Assembly (NCBI GenBank): GCA_000715855.1
Contig: KL571294.1
Coordinates: 23,745-29,685, forward strand
Source: Actinoplanes liguriensis
GTDB taxonomy: Bacteria; Actinomycetota; Actinomycetes; Mycobacteriales; Micromonosporaceae
DNA length: 5,941 bases
Reading direction: 5' to 3'
This document shows, piece after piece, positions 1 to 5,334 of this stretch. Within the stretch, counting starts at the first letter, position 1. The number at the start of each line of letters is the position of its first letter. The notes below the pieces were generated by a model, which searched no databases, was not told the DNA's origin, and saw only the letters and a list, made by a program, of their open reading frames with translations. The translations under genes and the position numbers were made by a program.

Positions 1-753
1 GTGCACCTCAAGGCGGACACCGGGCTCTCCCGCGGCGGCGCGACCGCCGCCGAGTGGCCGCATCTGCTCACGGCCGCCGGGAAGTTTCAGGCCGCGGGCT
101 TCATCACGGTACGCGGGCTCTGGTCACACCTGGCGAACGCCGAGGACCCGGCCGACCCGGCGCTGCACCGTCAACTGATCGCCTTCGGTCACGCCCGCGC
201 CCAGGCGGTCGCGGCGGGCTTTCCCCGGCCACTGACCCATCTCGCCAACTCCGCGGCCGCGCTGCAGGTCCCGGAGGCGCGTTTCGACCTGGTCCGGGCC
301 GGGATCGCCCTGTACGGCGTCGAGCCGGTGCCGGGTCGCACGTTCGGGCTGCGGCCGGCGATGACGCTGGAGTCCACGGTGATCCTCACCAAGCGGGCGG
401 GCCCGGGCACCGGGGTGTCCTACGGGCACGACCACGTCGTCCGCCGGGAGACGACGCTCGCGCTGGTGCCGGCCGGGTACGCGGACGGCGTCCCCCGCCG
501 GGTGGCCGGGCGCGCCGAGGTCGCCGTCCACGGCCGGCGGCGGCCGATCGTCGGGCGGATCGCCATGGACCAGGTCGTGGTGGACGTCGGTGACCTGCCG
601 GTCCGGGCCGGGGATCGGGTGGTGCTGTTCGGGCCGGGGGACGGCGGGGAGCCGACGGTCGAGGAGTGGGCGCGCTGGGCGGAGACGAACCCGCACGAGA
701 TCCTGACCGGCGTCGGGCCGCGCGTCCGGCGGTGCTACCTCACGGCGCGGTAG
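1..753 (+). CDS. alr: Alanine racemase, C-terminal part (5' end outside the window)
   Basis: This is a PLP-dependent racemase that interconverts L- and D-alanine in the cytosol, supplying D-Ala for peptidoglycan. About 250 residues are visible. The first codon is GTG, but it lies inside the conserved LKADTGLSRGG barrel motif, so it is not the true start; the N-terminal part with the PLP-binding lysine is missing. Seen in order: SHLANAED (42-49), HLANSAA (80-86), VRAGIALYG (98-106, whose Arg99 should contact the PLP ring nitrogen), VSYGHDH (139-145, whose Tyr141 is the expected second catalytic base), AGYADGVPRR (158-167), GRIAMDQ (185-191, substrate carboxylate region) and NPHEILTGVGPRVRR near the C-terminus. 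The fold is therefore a barrel followed by the C-terminal beta domain, complete to the TAG stop. The last 14 bp overlap the 3' end of the convergent gene. Identification is secure; the motifs match family knowledge. Confidence 0.96.
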   Translation: MHLKADTGLSRGGATAAEWPHLLTAAGKFQAAGFITVRGLWSHLANAEDPADPALHRQLIAFGHARAQAVAAGFPRPLTHLANSAAALQVPEARFDLVRAGIALYGVEPVPGRTFGLRPAMTLESTVILTKRAGPGTGVSYGHDHVVRRETTLALVPAGYADGVPRRVAGRAEVAVHGRRRPIVGRIAMDQVVVDVGDLPVRAGDRVVLFGPGDGGEPTVEEWARWAETNPHEILTGVGPRVRRCYLTAR

Positions 754-1252
754 GGCCGTCGGCGTCGAGGGCCCGCTGGACCACCCATAGAACCTGGTCG
801 GGGGTGAGGCCGTAGCGGTAGGCGATCGCGTTCACGTCGTGGCCGTCGGCATATTCGGCGACGACGGCGTCCTCATGGGGGAAGGGCGGCGGCTGCGCCG
901 GAGGCCCATAGGCCGGCGGTGGGTAATAACCCTGCACGGGCGGTGGCGCGTAATAACCGGGCGGCGCGGGCTGCACGGGCTGATCAGGCGGCACGGGCTG
1001 AGCAGGCGGCGCGTAGTAACCAGGCTGCGGCGGGTAGTAGCCCGGCGCGGGCGGCGGCGGGTAGTAGGCCGGCGCGGGCGGCGGCGCGTAGTAGCCCGGC
1101 GCGGGCGGCGCGGCGGGACCGACCTCACCCTGGACCACCGCATACACCTGCGCCACCGTCAGCCCGTACCGCGCGGCGATCGCCTCCACCGGGTGCCCGT
1201 CTCCGAACTCGGCGACGATGCGGTCCGCCCAGCTCACATCTGGTTCGGTCAC
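740..1252 (-). CDS. Protein with two HTH-like repeats joined by a Pro/Tyr-rich linker
   Basis: I do not recognise a named family. The reading frame opens at TTG 1261 (173 aa). I prefer the GTG at 1252 (170 aa), because a GGTAGG Shine-Dalgarno-like run abuts the TTG but sits about 9 nt from the GTG. In 173-residue numbering, an N-terminal unit (about 14-46) and a C-terminal unit (about 131-164) are copies of one another. Both read VAE(F/Y)xDGHxVxAIAxRYGLTxxQVxxVVQ, which is a helix-turn-helix-like pattern with an IAxRYGL core. Between them lie about 80 residues rich in Pro, Ala, Gln and Tyr, with six Tyr-Tyr pairs at residues 57, 66, 75, 82, 103 and 112. No signal peptide or membrane segment is seen, so it is probably cytoplasmic. 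It lies 3' of dapE on the same strand after a gap of about 83 bp. DNA binding is inferred from the pattern only; the units could instead mediate protein contacts. Confidence 0.85.
   Translation of the reverse strand: MTEPDVSWADRIVAEFGDGHPVEAIAARYGLTVAQVYAVVQGEVGPAAPPAPGYYAPPPAPAYYPPPPAPGYYPPQPGYYAPPAQPVPPDQPVQPAPPGYYAPPPVQGYYPPPAYGPPAQPPPFPHEDAVVAEYADGHDVNAIAYRYGLTPDQVLWVVQRALDADGPTAP
1034..1114. repeat. 27-bp tandem repeat, three copies, inside the linker coding region
   Basis: GTAGTAG recurs at 1034, 1061 and 1088, an exact 27-bp period. The intervening bases, a GGCGCGGGCGGCGGC core, are nearly identical between copies. On the minus strand each unit encodes nine residues of the form PAP(G/A)YY(P/A)PP. 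Degenerate copies continue on the + strand left side, down to about 920. The period is a multiple of three, so gain or loss of copies would keep the reading frame. Confidence 0.85.
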
Positions 1253-1335
1253 GTTCGCCAACCTACCCGCCGCGCGCTACTGCCCGTACCGGAGCAATCG
1301 CGGCCGCAAGCAGAAGCGGACCGCGAGGGAAGGGA

Positions 1336-2395
1336 TCAGCTCAGCCAGGTCGTCAGATTCTGCAGGGCGACGCGAATCTCCGGAACCGGGACGAACTCCC
1401 CGTCGGTGTGGGCGAGCAGCGGGTCGCCGGGGCCGTAGTTGACCGCCGGGATGCCCAGCGCGGCGAACCGGGACACGTCGGTCCAGCCGAGCTTGGCCTG
1501 CGGCTCGCGGCCGACCAGCTCGACGAACTCCTTGGCGGCGGGCCGGTCGAGCCCGGGCCGCGCACCGGGTGCGCGGTCGGTGACCTCGAGCTCGAAGCCG
1601 GCGAAGACCTCGCGCAGGTGGGCCTCGGCGGCGTCGGTGTCACGGTCGGGGGCGAAACGGTAGTTCACGAAGATCGTGCACAGATCCGGGATGACGTTGC
1701 CGGCGATGCCACCCTCGATCTTCACCGCGTTGAGCCCCTCGTGGTACTGCAGGCCGTCGACGATCGGGCGGCGCGGCTCGTAGGCCCGCAGCACGTCGAG
1801 GACCCCGCCGGCGGTGTGGATCGCGTTGCTGCCGCGCCAGGAGCGGGCGGCATGCGCGGCGACACCCGGCACCGTGATCTTGACGCGCATGGTGCCCTGG
1901 CAGCCACCCTCGACCGTGCCGTCGGAGGGCTCGCCGAGGATCGCGAAGTCACCGGCCAGCCAGTCCGGATGATTGCGGACGAGACAGGCCCAGACCGTTC
2001 AGCGCGGCCGCGACCTCCTCGTGGTCGTAGAAGACATAGGTGACGTCGTAGCGCGGCGCGGTCAGAACAGCGGCAAGCTGGAGCATGACGGCGACGCCGG
2101 CCTTCATGTCGACCGTGCCGCGGCCGCGGAGGGTCTCACCGTCCTCCACGACCGGGAGGTTGGCGGCGATCGGCACGGTATCGAGGTGACCGGCGAGGAC
2201 CACGCGGGTCGGGCGGCCCAGGCCGGTCCGGGCGACCACGGCGTCACCGTCGCGCAGCACCTCCAGGTGGGCGAAGCCGCGCAGGGCGCTCTCCACGGCG
2301 TCGGCGAGCTGCTTCTCGTCGCCGCTGACCGAGGGGATGTCGCAGATGACGCGGGTGAGGGCGACCACGTCGCCGGTGAGATCGAGATCAGCCAT
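1336..2395 (-). pseudogene. dapE: Succinyl-diaminopimelate desuccinylase, interrupted by a one-base frameshift
   Basis: DapE is a cytosolic M20-family zinc hydrolase that releases succinate from N-succinyl-LL-diaminopimelate in the DAP/lysine pathway. The ATG at 2395 begins [11 protein letters not shown]. The frame carries AGHLDTVP (His70), [10 protein letters not shown] (Asp97) and DHEEV (Glu126/127), then reaches NGLG and runs to a premature TGA. From codon 1980 the -strand sequence resumes one frame over: [20 protein letters not shown] (Glu155), GGCQGTMRVK, AAHAARSW, GWTDVSRF and LLAHTDGEF (His329), ending at TGA 1336-1338. Removing one T (an A at about 1984 on +) reads [13 protein letters not shown] and restores 352 aa, the normal length for actinobacterial DapE. 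All metal-ligand motifs survive, so this is either a sequencing error or a very recent mutation. GWTDVSRF and the overall pattern favour DapE over the related ArgE, despite the argH neighbour. Confidence 0.9.
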
Positions 2396-2396
2396 G

Positions 2397-2425
2397 CTGT
2401 AACTTTATCAGACGTCAGGTATAGT
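2397..2425 (+). promoter_or_regulatory. Candidate argH promoter (-35 CTGTAA, 17 bp, -10 TATAGT)
   Basis: TATAGT at 2420-2425 is a good -10 hexamer. Seventeen bases upstream, CTGTAA (2397-2402) matches three of six positions of the TTGACA consensus. The predicted start near 2432 leaves a leader of about 45 nt before the argH GTG. The element overlaps the dapE promoter on the other strand, so the two promoters may interfere with each other. Confidence 0.45.
2402..2410 (-). promoter_or_regulatory. Extended -10 promoter of dapE, probably leaderless
   Basis: Read on the minus strand, TGA-TAAAGT matches an extended -10 (TGN plus TANNNT). It ends six bases before the ATG at 2395, so transcription would start at or next to the A of the start codon. 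No Shine-Dalgarno sequence is present between. Leaderless mRNAs are common in actinomycetes. There is no good -35, as expected for an extended -10 promoter. Confidence 0.5.
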
Positions 2426-2431
2426 TATGCA
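2418..2431. promoter_or_regulatory. Possible ArgR operator (ARG box) over the argH -10
   Basis: Read on the minus strand the site is TGCATAACTATACC. The first half, TGCAT, fits the half-site reported for actinomycete ARG boxes as I remember it (TGCAT, four bases, ATGCA). The second half, ATACC, matches only three of five positions. It overlaps the argH -10, where an arginine repressor would be expected to act. This is a single weak match and stays tentative. Confidence 0.25.
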
Positions 2432-2476
2432 GACGCTAAGGTCCAGTAGGACGTTACGAACGATCAAGGAGTAGGT

Positions 2477-3907
2477 GTGCCGGAGAGTGACGAGCCGACT
2501 CGGCTCTGGGGTGCCCGTTTCGCCGGTGGGCCGGCGGAGGCCCTGGCCCGGCTGAGTGTCAGCGTCCAGTTCGACTGGCGGCTCGCGCCGTATGACCTGC
2601 TCGCCTCCCGCGCGCACGCCCGCGTGCTGGCGAACGCCGGGCTGCTCGACGCCGACGAGCTCGGCCGGATGCTCGCCGCGCTGGATGATCTGGAGCAGTC
2701 CTGCACCACCGGCGAGTTCCGCCCCACCATCGAGGACGAGGACGTACACACCGCCCTGGAGCGTGGCCTGCTGGAGCGCCTCGGCGCGCTCGGCGGCAAG
2801 CTGCGCGCGGGCCGGTCCCGCAACGACCAGGTCGCCACCGACCTGCGGCTCTACCTGCGCGATCACGCTCGGGGCGTGGCCGTCGCGCTGATCGAGCTGG
2901 CCGACGCGCTCACCGAGCAGGCCGCCCGCAACGTCGACACGCCGGCGCCCGGCCTGACCCACGTGCAGCACGCGCAGCCGGTCAGTTTCGGTCACTGGCT
3001 GCTGGCGCACGTGCAGCCGCTGCTGCGCGACCTGGACCGGCTGCGGGACTGGGACGTGCGCACCGCGATCAGCCCGCTCGGCTCCGGCGCGCTGGCCGGC
3101 TCGTCACTGCCGCTCGACCCGGCCGCGGTCGCCAAGGAGCTGGGCTTCTCCGCGCCCGCGGCGAACTCGATGGATGCCGTCGCCGACCGCGACTTCGTCG
3201 CCGAGTTCCTCTTCATCACCAGCCTGATCGGCGTCCACCTGTCCCGCCTCGGCGAGGAGGTGGTGCTCTGGACCTCCACCGAGTTCGGCTGGGTCGAGCT
3301 GGACGACGCGTTCGCGACCGGATCGTCGATCATGCCGCAGAAGAAGAACGCGGACATCGCCGAGCTGGCCCGGGGCAAGAGCGGGCGGCTCATCGGCGGC
3401 CTGGTGGCCGTGCTGACGATGCTCAAGGGCCTGCCATTGACGTACGACCGTGACATGCAGGAGGACAAGGAGCCGGCGTTCGACGCGGTCGACACTCTCG
3501 AGCTGCTGCTTCCGGCGCTGGCCGGCATGATCTCCACGATGACCGTCCGGGTGGACCGCCTCGCGGCCGCCGCCCCGGTCGGGTTCTCGCTGGCCACCGA
3601 GGTCGCCGACTGGCTGGTGCGCCGCGGTGTGCCGTTCCGGGACGCCCACGAGATCACCGGCAAGCTGGTCGCCCTCTGCTCGGCGCGCGAGTGCGAGCTG
3701 GAGGACCTGACCGACGACGACCTGACGGCGGTCAGCGACCACCTCGACCCGTCGGTGCGGGAGGTGCTGTCGGTATCGTCGGCGCTGGCGGCACGCACGA
3801 CGCCGGGCTCGACCGGCCCGGGCCCGGTCCGCGATCAGCTCGCGACCGTGCAGCACAAGCTGGACACCTGGCGGCTGTGGGCGGTCGAGAAGGTCGTTCC
3901 GCGCTGA
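2477..3907 (+). CDS. argH: Argininosuccinate lyase
   Basis: ArgH cleaves argininosuccinate to arginine and fumarate, the last step of arginine synthesis, as a cytosolic homotetramer of the fumarase/aspartase superfamily. The GTG start is set by AAGGAG at 2466-2471, five bases upstream. At 476 aa the length is normal. Landmarks in order: LWGARFAGGPAE (10-21), the typical ArgH N-terminus; EDEDVHTALE (86-95); KLRAGRSRNDQVATDLRL (108-125); THVQHAQP (161-168), with His162 as the expected catalytic-site histidine; and the superfamily signature TGSSIMPQKKN (281-291), with the catalytic serine at 283 or 284 on a mobile loop. The C-terminus ends in the usual VRDQLATV...W segment. It stands alone rather than in an arg cluster within this window, is divergent from dapE, and has its own promoter and terminator. 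It looks fully intact. Confidence 0.97.
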   Translation: MPESDEPTRLWGARFAGGPAEALARLSVSVQFDWRLAPYDLLASRAHARVLANAGLLDADELGRMLAALDDLEQSCTTGEFRPTIEDEDVHTALERGLLERLGALGGKLRAGRSRNDQVATDLRLYLRDHARGVAVALIELADALTEQAARNVDTPAPGLTHVQHAQPVSFGHWLLAHVQPLLRDLDRLRDWDVRTAISPLGSGALAGSSLPLDPAAVAKELGFSAPAANSMDAVADRDFVAEFLFITSLIGVHLSRLGEEVVLWTSTEFGWVELDDAFATGSSIMPQKKNADIAELARGKSGRLIGGLVAVLTMLKGLPLTYDRDMQEDKEPAFDAVDTLELLLPALAGMISTMTVRVDRLAAAAPVGFSLATEVADWLVRRGVPFRDAHEITGKLVALCSARECELEDLTDDDLTAVSDHLDPSVREVLSVSSALAARTTPGSTGPGPVRDQLATVQHKLDTWRLWAVEKVVPR

Positions 3908-3921
3908 CCTCTGGTTCACCG

Positions 3922-3963
3922 GCGGGGTCTCGGCGTTCGCACGCCGGGGCCCCGCTTCTCTTT
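3922..3963 (+). terminator. Intrinsic terminator of argH
   Basis: A 14-bp stem (3922-3935 with 3942-3955) starts GCGGGG and closes CCCCGC. It contains two G-U wobbles and a six-base TTCGCA loop. It is followed at once by the pyrimidine run TTCTCTTT. It begins 14 bases after the argH stop codon. Confidence 0.85.
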
Positions 3964-4055
3964 GACTGCCACTGCCACTCTCCCCCGCCGACTCCGCTCG
4001 CGCCATCCTGACCGACGGAGTCAAGGCTTTCCGGCGCCGCATCCGATTCGCGGAC

Positions 4056-4081
4056 AAGAATGTGACCGAGTTCGCATTCTT
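4056..4081 (+). repeat. Inverted repeat able to form a 10-bp RNA hairpin
   Basis: AAGAATGTGA and TCGCATTCTT pair over ten positions around a CCGAGT loop. The only non-Watson-Crick position is U-G in + strand RNA but A-C in minus-strand RNA. If it acts as RNA it is therefore likely transcribed rightward. The bases after it (CCATTATTT) are a poor terminator tail. The role is unknown. Confidence 0.55.
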
Positions 4082-4088
4082 CCATTAT

Positions 4089-4105
4089 TTAAGAAGTCTT
4101 CCTAA
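4089..4105. promoter_or_regulatory. 17-bp near-perfect palindrome, operator-like
   Basis: TTAAGAAGTCTTCCTAA is symmetric around T4097, with one mismatched pair in eight. Its size and AT-rich, centred form suit a dimeric regulator's binding site. It lies about 160 bp before the secreted-protein start codon. No matching regulator is identified in the window. Confidence 0.35.
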
Positions 4106-4185
4106 GAGCGCATCCGCCGACGCGAATAAGTCCTAAATGGTCGGACGAAATCGCGGCTGAACGACTTGACGATCTTGGTGGCCAT
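4102..4185 (-). CDS. Possible small basic peptide, 27 aa
   Basis: On the minus strand an ATG at 4185 opens MATKIVKSFSRDF, continues VRPFRTYSRRRMRS, and stops at TAG 4102-4104. Nine of 27 residues are Lys or Arg and only one is acidic. AAAGG (complement of 4194-4198) lies eight bases upstream of the ATG and could serve as a ribosome binding site. There is no signal peptide. It sits opposite the presumed promoter of the secreted-protein gene, and its stop overlaps the palindrome. ORFs this short arise often by chance in GC-rich DNA, so I give it a low score. If real it could be a nucleic-acid-binding or antimicrobial-type peptide, but nothing here shows that. Confidence 0.2.
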   Translation of the reverse strand: MATKIVKSFSRDFVRPFRTYSRRRMRS

Positions 4186-4195
4186 GCCGTAGACC
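4166..4195 (+). promoter_or_regulatory. Candidate promoter of the secreted-protein gene
   Basis: TTGACG (4166-4171) is a near-consensus -35. Eighteen bases later TAGACC (4190-4195) is a mediocre -10. Transcription would start near 4202, giving a leader of about 60 nt that includes the CGCACC/GGTGTG hairpin. The -35 is convincing, the -10 much less so. Confidence 0.35.
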
Positions 4196-4262
4196 TTTGA
4201 TCGCCCACCGGGCCGCACCATGTAAAAACGGTGTGAAGTCCCCCTCGGAAAAGGTGAGAACA

Positions 4263-4850
4263 GTGTTTGCGCGAGCCATCGGCGCAATGGCAATGGCCAC
4301 CGCCATAGCCGTTTCCAGCGCCACCGCCGCATATGCGGGCGGAAACAATTTTGACGGCACCACCCAGAAGCCCGCGACGTTCGTGGAGACCCCGGATCAG
4401 GTCGACACCGCGCCGACCGCCTCCCCCGGTTTCAAGACACTTGCGTGCGCACCGGAATACTCGTACACCCACACGAGTGCCACACCGATCTTCATGGACG
4501 TCAAGAAGAGCTACGGCGGCCCCGGCGTCGCGCTCTCGATCTCCATCGCGGCCGGCGTGACCCTGCAGGCGCAGATCAGCGGAACAGTCGGGTTCGAGGC
4601 GAGCGCCGTCATCGCCAGCGCGAAGACCACCTACGGCCTGTCCTTCTCGGCTTCGGTGACCGCGACGGCGACCTTCAGCGGCTCCTGGACGATTCCGAAG
4701 AACGTCAAGGAAGGATGGATCGCGATCGGCGCGAAAGCCGACCGGACGAACTGGAAGAAGTACCAGCAGATGGGCAACTGCACGGATAAGCTCATCGGCA
4801 GCGGCACCGCCAAGATGCCGTGGAAGTTCCCCTACTTCCACCATTCCTGA
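4263..4850 (+). CDS. Secreted protein of unknown function, probably beta-rich
   Basis: I chose the GTG at 4263. AGGTGA (4252-4257), a perfect match to the 3' half of the Shine-Dalgarno consensus, lies five bases upstream, and a signal peptide then begins at once. The open frame runs back to TTG 4197. The protein has 195 residues: a short n-region with Arg4, an Ala-rich hydrophobic core, and a likely signal peptidase I site AYA-GG after residue 25. The mature part has a polar Thr/Pro-rich segment (27-57). Next comes a Ser/Ala/Thr-rich region (about 97-142) with alternating small-polar and hydrophobic residues, suggesting long amphipathic beta strands. The tail carries SWTIP (141-145), GWIAIGA (151-157) and WKKYQ (164-168). 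The two cysteines, 62 and 173, could form a disulfide. The general style recalls small secreted actinomycete proteins of unknown function. A stem resembling pore-forming toxins is possible but unproven. GC is lower than in argH by eye. Confidence 0.85.
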   Translation: MFARAIGAMAMATAIAVSSATAAYAGGNNFDGTTQKPATFVETPDQVDTAPTASPGFKTLACAPEYSYTHTSATPIFMDVKKSYGGPGVALSISIAAGVTLQAQISGTVGFEASAVIASAKTTYGLSFSASVTATATFSGSWTIPKNVKEGWIAIGAKADRTNWKKYQQMGNCTDKLIGSGTAKMPWKFPYFHHS

Positions 4851-4868
4851 GCAGGCTGGCCGACTGCC

Positions 4869-5288
4869 TTGAAACGCATTCTGATACCGATCACGGGATT
4901 TCTTCTGGTGGCGTTGACGGCCTGCACCGACTCGTCGACGCCGGCCCCTTCACCCTCCCCCACCATTTCACCGTCGACCGCTGTCGCCCTCGGCGATGTG
5001 GCGGCAAGCGCCCCACCCGACGGCGTATTGGCGTGGTCGCAGGAGGGTGTCGGCCCGTACGATTTCGCGGTGACGACCAACGGAAAGACCAAGAGCGTCT
5101 ACTTCAACGTCGCCTGCGATTCCGGGTCGTTCTCGCTGAAGAACAACGGACGGCTGATCGTGCGGGGTGACTGCGACGCCCGGCTCGCCTTTCAGGCCGA
5201 CGCACCGGTGGACTACGTGAAGGGGGCGACGCTTTCCTGGACGGTGTCGCCGTCGACCAATTGGCGGATAGCCGCCTGGACACGCTGA
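4869..5288 (+). CDS. Small lipoprotein of unknown function
   Basis: 139 residues from a TTG start. No earlier start is possible, because the in-frame upstream stop is the TGA of the preceding gene, six codons away. The n-region MKR and hydrophobic IPITGFLLVA lead to a lipobox LTAC with Cys19, so the mature protein should be lipid-anchored on the outer face of the membrane. A Ser/Pro/Thr tether (20-37) follows, then a compact domain (about 53-139). That domain has Cys83 and Cys102, probably a disulfide, and ends in a strand-like TLSWTVSP...NWRIAAW segment. No enzyme motif is seen. The gene lies 18 bp after the secreted-protein gene, has only a weak AGG upstream, and is followed by a terminator. 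Co-transcription, perhaps with translational coupling, is likely. A partner or immunity-like role for the neighbour's product is inference from position only. Confidence 0.85.
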   Translation: MKRILIPITGFLLVALTACTDSSTPAPSPSPTISPSTAVALGDVAASAPPDGVLAWSQEGVGPYDFAVTTNGKTKSVYFNVACDSGSFSLKNNGRLIVRGDCDARLAFQADAPVDYVKGATLSWTVSPSTNWRIAAWTR

Positions 5289-5298
5289 AACAGACGGG

Positions 5299-5334
5299 GC
5301 GGGCCTTCCGCGGCGAAGGCCCGCTTCCGGCTTT
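5299..5334 (+). terminator. Intrinsic terminator after the lipoprotein gene
   Basis: Perfect 10-bp stem GCGGGCCTTC (5299-5308) and GAAGGCCCGC (5315-5324) with a six-base CGCGGC loop. A modest pyrimidine-rich tail, TTCCGGCTTT, follows. It begins 10 bases after the stop codon. On the opposite strand the downstream bases contain TCTGTTTC, so it could also serve the convergent membrane-protein gene. Confidence 0.75.

Larger units (their letters stand above)
3964..4262. other. Non-coding leader region upstream of the secreted-protein gene
   Basis: About 300 bp with no convincing + strand gene. The left part is GC-rich; 4054-4110 and 4215-4255 are visibly AT-richer than the housekeeping genes. It holds a weak inverted repeat GACTCCG/CGGAGTC (3990-3996 and 4016-4022), an RNA-like hairpin (4056-4081), a 17-bp near-palindrome (4089-4105), a candidate promoter (4166-4195) and a small hairpin CGCACC/GGTGTG (4214-4219 with 4230-4235, one wobble) 27 nt before the start codon. 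A possible 27-codon minus-strand ORF is listed separately. No known riboswitch was recognised. Confidence 0.6.

Noticed and set aside
1..3. GTG as the start codon of the first gene
   Set aside because: It falls within a conserved internal motif of alanine racemase, and the N-terminal part with the PLP lysine is absent. The gene begins outside the window.
1034..1114. CRISPR-like array
   Set aside because: The 27-bp units are directly adjacent with no unique spacers, and they encode a peptide repeat.
1336..1890. A separate 184-aa gene starting at ATG 1890
   Set aside because: It is the C-terminal part of dapE. Homologous sequence continues upstream of that ATG in the same frame (EGGCQGT, LGEPSD, HPDWLAG) up to the frameshift.
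919..2043. Long + strand frame of 374 codons
   Set aside because: It lies antisense to the HTH-repeat gene and dapE, has an Arg/Ala-rich translation typical of GC-rich shadow frames, and shows no motif.
1336..2395. ArgE (acetylornithine deacetylase), suggested by the argH neighbour
   Set aside because: The GWTDVSRF, NGLG...HPDWLA and EGGCQG motifs and the length fit the Gram-positive DapE group better.
2408..3010. Minus-strand frame of 200 codons across the argH start
   Set aside because: Antisense to argH, low-complexity composition, and it would cover the divergent promoter region. Other minus frames across argH were rejected for the same reason.
3990..4022. Inverted repeat GACTCCG/CGGAGTC as a terminator or operator
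   Set aside because: A seven-base stem with a 19-base loop and no T-run is weak, and a strong argH terminator lies just upstream.
4197..4262. TTG 4197, GTG 4233 or GTG 4254 as start of the secreted-protein gene
   Set aside because: These would place extra polar residues before the signal peptide and lack a well-spaced ribosome binding site. GTG 4263 has AGGTGA at five bases.
4089..4844. Minus-strand frame of 251 codons antisense to the secreted-protein gene
   Set aside because: The + strand frame has a Shine-Dalgarno, a signal peptide and a signal peptidase site; the minus frame has none of these.
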